A stretch of DNA of 12,240 bases from contig MU006259.1 in the NCBI GenBank assembly GCA_010093685.1, forward strand, positions 18,228 to 30,467. Reading direction: 5' to 3'. Each line of letters opens with the position of its first letter. Position 1 is the first letter of the stretch. Shown piece by piece: positions 6,701-12,240 of this stretch. The notes beneath the pieces were generated by a model. That model was not told the DNA's origin and made no database searches. It worked only from the letters and a program-made list of their open reading frames with translations. Source of the DNA: Ophiobolus disseminans. Taxonomy: Eukaryota; Ascomycota; Dothideomycetes; Pleosporales; Phaeosphaeriaceae. Position numbers and translations under genes: made by a program.

Positions 6701-7486
6701 ATGGGAGACGTCGAATATATCCCGTCCTCCGCAGGGTCTGACTCTGACTCTGACTCTGAGTTGATAGTAATCTCCGCTACGCAGATGAACGCCCGACCGC
6801 TCAAAAGAAGACGACAAGGCATGCTTTACTATATGGTATAAGATTGTAGTGACTGATTGTGATCACAGGTTCAGTCGCCGACGCCCAACCATCTTTCTCT
6901 TGCTCCGGATGCAAGGAGCCACTCGTTTCCGCTCACAGGGTATACTTCCTTCCTTTCTGCAGTTGTGTAAGTGCTATCCTTGGAATAATCTTTAACAGCC
7001 AAGCTGACATCGGGACCTTCAAAGCTCTATTGCGGCAGATGCATTGTTCAGTCAGTCCTAGATGAACTCCACGGTCTCAACAGCAATCTTGGCCGTGTTG
7101 TGCATGATCTAGTCCGCTCCTCAACAAGGACCAATGGGCAAAATCCACCACCATCCGCGAGAAACATGTTTGTATGCAAGAGGCGAGATCACCTGCAGGT
7201 TCCTGGGGTCGTAGAGTGTTACGGTGTTGCATGTAACATGTGCACCTTGGATGGCGTAGTGAACAACAACCGCGTTTATCTGCCTTGTGGTAAGTGATTG
7301 CAGTATTCACGCCAGAGTAAAGCTCACAACGTAGGTCACGCATTCTGCACGGCCCACATTACCCCATGGCTTAAACAAGGGAAACGATCATGCCCAAATT
7401 GCAGACTACCTATTCCTTGGGAGGAGGAGGAACGCTTTAAGCGAGATGGCACTTACGTGCTTAGCTGGCCACGCAGCTTTTCGTAA
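6701..7486 (+). CDS. Double-RING protein with SIM-like motif, atypical RING ligands
   Basis: Putative E3 ligase and structural relative of the gene at 1222-2167. Four exons, 6701-6818, 6869-6966, 7025-7289 and 7335-7486, give 210 residues. Introns: 50 bp with a GC donor (AAG/GCATGC..CACAG), 58 bp (GTAAGT, CTGAC branch, CAAAG) and 45 bp (GTAAGT..CGTAG). In order: acidic SDSDSDSE (13-20) directly before LIVIS (21-25), which looks like a phospho-regulated SUMO-interaction motif; basic KRRR (35-38); a first RING-like finger with C51, C54, C70, C72, C75 and C78, spaced as in a RING but with Cys in the His position; a linker; a second RING with C142, C145, C160, H162, C165, H168, C180 and C183. In this RING the sixth ligand is His, giving C3HCHC2 instead of C3HC4 or C3H2C3. 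The first intron and the CAAAG acceptor were chosen because they keep the frame and complete the fingers; these two junctions are the weakest part of the model. Confidence 0.75.
6737..6760 (+). repeat. Coding hexanucleotide repeat, tctgac x4
   Basis: Three perfect tctgac units and a fourth ending in g (tctgag) encode the Ser-Asp/Glu run just before the SIM-like motif of the second RING protein. Unit loss or gain would keep the frame and change the acidic tract by two residues per unit. Confidence 0.8.
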
Positions 7487-8024
7487 GGCACAGAGGACAC
7501 ACCAGACTTTACAAGTACAATCTAGCCAATGACCACCTGGTTACTTCTCTGCTTCATCGAAACCTTCACTACTGTACTACCCGCATTCTCTTTTCTCTCT
7601 CAATTCCAAACAGCTTTTCTAGTTTGCTCTAACAATCCAATTTAATCGCAAGTCCTACCTCAAACAAGAATAGCATTGCTAGTCATCAGTGGCTATCTTT
7701 AGACCCCTTAAACATAAATACAGTAGACTGACCTAAGTTTGAAAGGGCCATTGGCACAACATATTGTAGCAACCTTGGCATACCAATGCGTAACATGTTG
7801 CGGTGTGAGAATGCAATCAATTGAAGTGTATTGTTCTGTTGTTCTGTTGTTCTGTGCTGCTTGCGCGGACCTCTCAGAAGGCTGGCAGCAGGGTCTGTTT
7901 ACATGACGTATCTACGATACCGTTGAGGTAAGAGGTACTTGATAAGACAAGGAAGCAGCACCAGACCACCGCCACGTGGCACACGTGACCTGCTTCTCCT
8001 CATAACCGTGACATAACACGTACC
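7487..8024. other. Intergenic region, no gene seen
   Basis: No open frame of note occurs here. The strip holds an 8-bp repeat, ttgttctg, three times in a row at 7831-7854. Around 7971-7988 there are two CACGTG E-box cores in close succession (ccacgtggcacacgtgac), possible bHLH-type factor sites, though no gene start lies close enough to assign them. Confidence 0.5.
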
Positions 8025-8039
8025 GTGCTGGTGCAGCTT

Positions 8040-8065
8040 ATGCCCCACTTTGTCTCATGCCCCAC
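8040..8065. repeat. Repeated atgccccac motif beside the transposase relic
   Basis: ATGCCCCAC occurs at 8040-8048 and again at 8057-8065. The pair lies about 115-140 bp beyond the stop codon of the decayed transposase, where the 3' end of such an element would be. Short subterminal repeats are common transposase-binding sites, so this may be the remaining end. No inverted partner was found to the right as far as 9230. Confidence 0.3.
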
Positions 8066-8176
8066 CAAAACAACATGCTCACCACCAAAAGATGAGGTTA
8101 TTGCCAACGCTACAATAGGTCTTTTAAAGAGATTTTTTGGTGTCGTTACTAGTAACATGCTGGCGATAGCGTTGTA

Positions 8177-8690
8177 TTATGTGTATTTAGATGGAGGTCG
8201 GATGGGGCGGCCGCGGGAGTTGACTTTTGGTGGAGCAGCCGATGCAGCGTCGGGCGACGACGCGACAACTCTAGAGCCACCAGAGCGTTTCTAACGCTTG
8301 GGCTTGGGCGTGGGCTTTGCTGAGGCTCTACTATTGTCTAATTGTGAAGTTGGAGTCTGTTTTTTGGTGTTTGGAGTCGATTTTTTGGCCGCCCGCTCGG
8401 CCACCTGCACGGCCTTCAGCTCTGCCCGCACTAACTTACTTTGGCTCTCTCGCTCGCCACACGTTTCTCCTCTGCCTCCTTGTCTCAGAGGAGCTTGTTG
8501 GCAACCTGAAGCTCCTTTTTGTTTAACTTTGCAAGCTTTTCCTGCTCCTCTTGGTGTTGCTTTTCAGCCTCAAGCTCACGAGCTCGGTCGAACTTGGAGG
8601 GCGACCAGAAAGTTGCACCACCGTGGTACACTCGCTTGCACAACCGGCTTCCGGTCCTACACTCTTATGCACTTGCAGCTTCCGCTTTGC
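8177..8690 (-). pseudogene. Decayed pogo/Fot1-type (DDE1) transposase, C-terminal part
   Basis: The minus strand from about 8690 to 8177 carries the familiar tail of fungal DDE1 (Fot1/pogo) transposases. It holds VYHGGATFWSPSKFDRAREL, then a Glu/Lys/Gln-rich helix (KQHQEEQEKLAKLNKKELQ), AEEKRVASERAK, then in another frame AELKAVQVAERAAKK with a Lys/Pro/Thr-rich stretch, and lastly APPKVNSRGRPIRPPSKY before a stop at 8177-8179. It is dead: in-frame stops lie upstream of the VYHGG segment, after 'VANKLL' and after 'KPKPKR', and a frameshift separates the two main blocks. The catalytic DDE core and DNA-binding part are absent from the window. The coiled, basic tail is what defines the family here; the exact subfamily was not determined. 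Confidence 0.72.
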
Positions 8691-9349
8691 ACACGCCGCT
8701 TAACTATCATCCCACCCTTACCCCTGTCTCGCATAACTTAGGCTTTTCCTCAATTGTTTTAGCTCTTGTTAGCACGACCCCTCGCTCCTTGCCTACAGAA
8801 ACCGCTGGACTTGTTTCTTACAAGTATTAGTAAGCATCTTACAGCGTACTGTACAGTTCTCTTAGCACAGGTAGTCTTTATAGAAAACAGGAGATAAACA
8901 TTAGATCTAACATAGTCGCCATGTCGATCGCTTTGAGGGACTTACTGGAGATCATGTCTCTTATCACGAGGAGATGTACAGTAGCAGCAGAGACCATTGC
9001 GCGTTGCGCCGTACGATGTGATGTCGCAACAGCCTTGGCGAAACGGAAGAACATCAAAGCTTCAGCATGCAAGCGTTGACGTTACAGTATGTACAGTACA
9101 GCGCAACGGCCATATCCATGAAACCCGCAACATCAGACGCCTGTAGGTGGATGTGGCGCGTGACATCTCGATCTGCGTGAATTTGTTCCAAAATGCATTT
9201 GCAGGCGGGCCAGCACGACTTAATCAAACAACGCTCATGAGACCATAAACGTAACTAGGGGCGCAGGGAGGAGCGACAAGCGACAAGCGAACCCCGCCCG
9301 CATCGACCTGCACGAGCCGTTCCGCCTCGCCCACGCTCCTCCACCAACC
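8691..9349. other. No intact gene; possible further transposon debris
   Basis: 8691-8870 may contain more of the decayed transposon, but no frame stays open or matches a known part. A minus-strand frame at 8878-9072 is open for 64 codons without any motif. acagtatgtacagtacag at 9085-9102 and tactgtacagt near 8845 are short echoes of the acagtac motif upstream of the methyltransferase gene. From about 9240 base composition shifts to clearly higher G+C. Confidence 0.45.
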
Positions 9350-9496
9350 ATGCATGCTGGTAGCTGCAGGATTGCAGAGACGGCAGAGACGCGCGCCTCA
9401 GCCGCACGTGGGGGGCGGAAACGCTGCGCCAGCGATGCCCGCCTGAGGCGACCACCAGCGCGTAGACCAGACACCACGCCTGACCCTACGACTTGA
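9350..9496 (+). other. Candidate upstream ORF (48 codons) before the NLR
   Basis: An ATG at 9350 in the good context accaaccATGC opens a frame of 48 codons ending at TGA 9494-9496, 41 bases before the NLR start. The product is Arg/Ala-rich and unlikely to be a conserved protein. If the transcript starts upstream of 9350, this ORF could lower NLR translation. The transcription start is unknown and no TATA box was seen. Confidence 0.3.
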
Positions 9497-9537
9497 TCTC
9501 TGTACTCCCCACTTCTGCCGTTTGACACGCACATACC

Positions 9538-12240
9538 ATGCCTGGCAGCGACCTGCGCCTGCTCGCGCTCGACGGCGGCGGCGTGCGTGGCCTGTCCGCC
9601 CTGATGATCCTCGAGCAGCTGATGGAGGCCGTCGACCCAGACGCGCCGCCAAAGCCGTGCGACTACTTTGACATGATCGGCGGGACGAGCACGGGCGGGT
9701 AAGTAAACGGTCAAGAGGCATACTGCAAGCTGTACTAACATGCTAGGCTGATTGCCGTCATGCTCGGCCGGCTGAGGATGAGCGTGGCCGAGTGCATCAC
9801 CGCCTACCTGTCGCTCTCCGACCGCGTCTTCCGCAAGACCCAACACCGGGTGACGGTCAAGGGCAAGGTGCAGGGCCGGTTTGATGCAGGGGAGCTGGCG
9901 CGGGCGGTGAAGGAGGTGGTGAAGCAGCAGGGCCTGCAGGAGGACGCGCTGCTTAAGGACGCGCCCGAAGCAGGCTGCAAAGTGTAGGTGAGGGTATGTA
10001 CTCTCAGCGAAACTTAGACTAACGACTGCAGCTTCGTGTGCGCGACAAGCAAGGAGACGAGCGAGACGGTCTGCCTCACAAGCTACAGGACACCGCGCGG
10101 CAACAGCGACCTGCTCAACAGCGTGACGATATGGGAGGCGTGCCGGGCCACCTCGGCGGCCACCTCCTTCTTCGACCCGATCGCGGTGGGCCGGTTCGGC
10201 GAGGAGTTCGTGGACGGGGCGACAGGCGCAAACAACCCCGTGCGAGAGGTGTGGGACCAGGCGCAGCTGGCGTGGGGACCAGAGCCGCTGGAGGGGCGGG
10301 TCAAGTGCCTGGTGTCGATCGGGACGGGGGTGCCGTCGCTGAAGCCGTTCAAGGACGACGTGCTGCACATCGGGGAGACGCTGGTTGCGATAGCGACGGA
10401 GACCGAGGTGACGGCGGAGCGGTTCCGGCGCGAGCAGGCGCTGCTGGACAGCACGGGGCGCTACTACCGGTTCAACGTGCTGCGAGGCCTGGAAGACATC
10501 GGGCTGGAGGAGGCGAAGAAGGTCAAGGAGATGGCGGCAGCGACGCGGCGGTACATCAGCTCGCAGGAGGTGCACAAGCAGATGCAAGCGTGCGCGGGCA
10601 GCATCGCAGGCAGAGAGTGTTAGTCTGAACGTCGCAATCGCGATCCAGCGCATGTAGCTAAAATGACCATAGACTTCGGAGTATATCGAACAGTGTTCAG
10701 CCTCGAGGGCGTCCCGCGAGCGCGTCAGTTTGTGGACAGGCCGGCGGAGATGGCGGAGCTCGAACGCGTGCTTGTGCCACGACAAGGACAGAGTCAGCGC
10801 CAGAAGACGCACGTTCTGCGTGGTCTCGGCGGGATGGGCAAGACGCAGCTGGCGATGGAGTTCGCACGGCGGCACCACGACCGCTTTAGCTCTGTGTTCT
10901 GGCTGGACGGGCGAAGCGAGGATACTCTCAAACGCAGCATCGCCAGTCACGCAAGCAGGATCCCTCACGGCCAGATATCAGAGACAAGCAGGACGTACGC
11001 TGCTGATAGCAGCACTGACGTCGATGCAGTGGTGAGGGATGTGATGGCTTGGCTTGCACGGCCTGACAATACCGCGTGGCTGCTTGTCTTTGACAACGTC
11101 GACCGAGAGTACAAGGCGCAGGGTGGCGACCCTGATGCGTACGACGTGAAGCGCTACCTGTCTGGCGCAGACCACGGGTCGGTGCTAGTGACGACCCGAC
11201 TGGCGAGGTTAGAGCAGCTGGGAGAGTCGCAGCAGCTAGGCAAGGTCTCTAAGCAGCAGGGACAGGCCATCTTCGAGAGCTGGTACAAGAGGAAGCACGG
11301 TAAGCTGGGAACGGTCAACAGTCTAATTGCATGTCATTGATGCTGACGGAACGACCACAGACACAGCTGAAGACGAGCAGCTACTTGCGCTGCTAGATGG
11401 CTTGCCACTGGCGATTGCGCAGGCGGGCGCGTATCTGCAGGAGAGCGGAGTAGGGCTGCCGACGTATCTGAGCTTCTACGAGCAGCAGTGGAGTGCGCTG
11501 ATGGAGGCCGACGACATGGCCGACGCGCCGCTCCAGGACTACCCCGAGCGCAGCGTGTGGACGACGTGGGCCATCTCGTACCAGGCGATCCGCGACAAGC
11601 ACGAAGCCACAGCCAACCTGCTGCTTCTGTGGTCGTTCCTCGACAACAAGGACTTGTGGCACGGCTTGTTTGCTGCAGCATGCAGGAGGTCTACCGTAGC
11701 TGCGAGGATGCTGTCGGGGTGGATTGGGAGCATTGCGGGCAGCGAGCTCGAGTTCAGTCGAGCGATGCAACTGCTGCGCAACTACTCGCTGGTCGAAGAG
11801 GCGGCAGAGACGACAAGCTACGCAACGCATCCAGTCGTTCACCGATGGGCACGTCACTCGCAAGGCAAGCACTTCGCAATCGAGCTCAGTCGACTAGCAG
11901 TAGTTGCTGTTGGCTGGAGTGTGCCAGCGAGCTCTACTCGTGACTACTCTAGCTTGCAGCGCCGGCTTCTGCCACATGCACAGGCGTGCTCTGGGCGGAT
12001 AGCAAAGACGGAGGCAGGTTGGGGTGATGGATCTGACGAAGGTAAGATTGAAGACGTTGACAAGGGTGAAGAGCAAGGGACAATGCTCGACGCTGTACAT
12101 CTCCTGGGCGCTCTCTACGCGGACCAAGGCAAGCTGGGCGAGGCGGAGCAGATGTACGAGCGGGCGCTGCGAGGGAAGGAGGAGGCACTCGGGCCCACCC
12201 ACACGTCGACACTGATGACGGTCAACAACCTGGGCAACCT
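9538..12240 (+). CDS. Fungal NLR: patatin-like phospholipase, NB-ARC, TPR (partial)
   Basis: Intracellular NLR-type protein: a lipid-acyl hydrolase effector, a nucleotide-dependent switch and TPR ligand sensing. Five exons, 9538-9698, 9747-9983, 10032-10618, 10673-11299 and 11361 to the edge, give at least 830 residues. Introns are 48, 48, 54 and 61 bp; the first has a perfect TACTAAC branch and the second a CTAAC. Patatin: oxyanion loop DGGGVRG (12-18), nucleophile GTSTG with Ser51, catalytic Asp194 in DGA. NB-ARC: Walker A GLGGMGKT (379-386), Walker B region WLLVFDNVD (464-472), GSVLVTTR (497-504), GLPLAI (551-556) and an MHD-like HPVVHRWAR (694-702). An acidic linker (about 757-777) precedes a TPR (about 784-817) and the start of a second. 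All motif residues are intact. The family includes Neurospora PLP-1, which triggers germling cell death after allorecognition. The start accATGCC opens directly onto the patatin fold. The C-terminus lies outside the window. Confidence 0.93.

Noticed and set aside
6967..7051. Alternative acceptor at 7051 (TTCAG) for intron 2 of the second RING gene
   Set aside because: It is in frame and has a better acceptor consensus, but it removes the two cysteines (75 and 78) that complete the first finger. The acceptor at 7024 follows a CTGAC branch point by about 20 bases. RNA evidence could reverse this choice.
8298..8830. Plus-strand ORFs of 69-147 codons
   Set aside because: They are antisense to the transposase relic. 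The minus strand holds the recognisable transposase tail, and the plus-strand products are Ser/Leu/Pro-rich shadows.
10038..10628. 196-codon plus-strand ORF in a second frame over the patatin exon
   Set aside because: It is a Gly/Arg/Ala-rich shadow frame; the patatin motif DGA and the splice junctions fit the other frame.
9235..10968. 577-codon open frame on the minus strand
   Set aside because: It lies antisense to the NLR exons, where catalytic motifs and splice sites are all on the plus strand. Its translation is Arg/His/Leu-rich without motifs, as expected from GC-rich antisense frames.
12042..12064. Possible intron in the acidic linker of the NLR (GTAAGA..AAG)
   Set aside because: At 23 bp it is too short for a spliceosomal intron, and the frame is open through it.

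Overview
The window reads as nuclear DNA of a filamentous ascomycete (Pezizomycotina; Dothideomycetes is a guess). The multi-exon genes carry very short introns (44-61 bp), most with GTAAGT/GTATGC-type donors and CTAAC/CTGAC-type branch points. The protein families fit too: a fungal NLR (patatin, NB-ARC, TPR), an F-box-like 'LPxELRNxxYEYCL / VCKQIRxEFRPLY' protein and a relic of a Fot1/pogo-type transposase. All functional calls come from reading motifs by eye; no search was run.

Layout. 1-68 is a 17-bp minisatellite running off the left edge. 69-1250 has no intact gene but holds a broken coding relic (about 955-1250). On the minus strand, 2167-1222 is a three-exon gene with a nuclear-type basic patch, a SUMO-interaction-like motif, a coiled coil, a degenerate RING and a canonical RING. 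3700-2848 (minus) is a two-exon F-box-like gene. 3843-4043 is a 201-bp TA-flanked MITE with 61-bp terminal inverted repeats. 4265-5167 (plus) is an intronless class I SAM-dependent methyltransferase. 5450-5256 (minus) may be a 64-residue protein gene, and 5990-6226 (plus) an orphan or broken ORF downstream of 34-bp tandem repeats. 6701-7486 (plus) is a four-exon gene with the same plan as the first RING gene. 7487-9349 is mostly gene-free and contains a decayed transposase C-terminus (about 8690-8177, minus). From 9538 a five-exon NLR gene runs off the right edge inside its TPR region, in DNA visibly richer in G+C than the rest.

How the parts may relate. Three proteins look linked to ubiquitin or SUMO signalling: two RING proteins with SIM-like motifs, and one F-box-like protein, although many fungal F-box-like proteins have no proven ubiquitin role. 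Fungal patatin-NLRs such as Neurospora PLP-1 trigger allorecognition cell death. With two transposon traces and several decayed ORFs, this looks like an accessory, rearranging part of the genome rather than a housekeeping cluster. The genes do not form an obvious pathway. The most distinctive content is the pair of divergent double-RING/SIM genes and the NLR, whose third intron separates the patatin from the NB-ARC with an in-frame stop.
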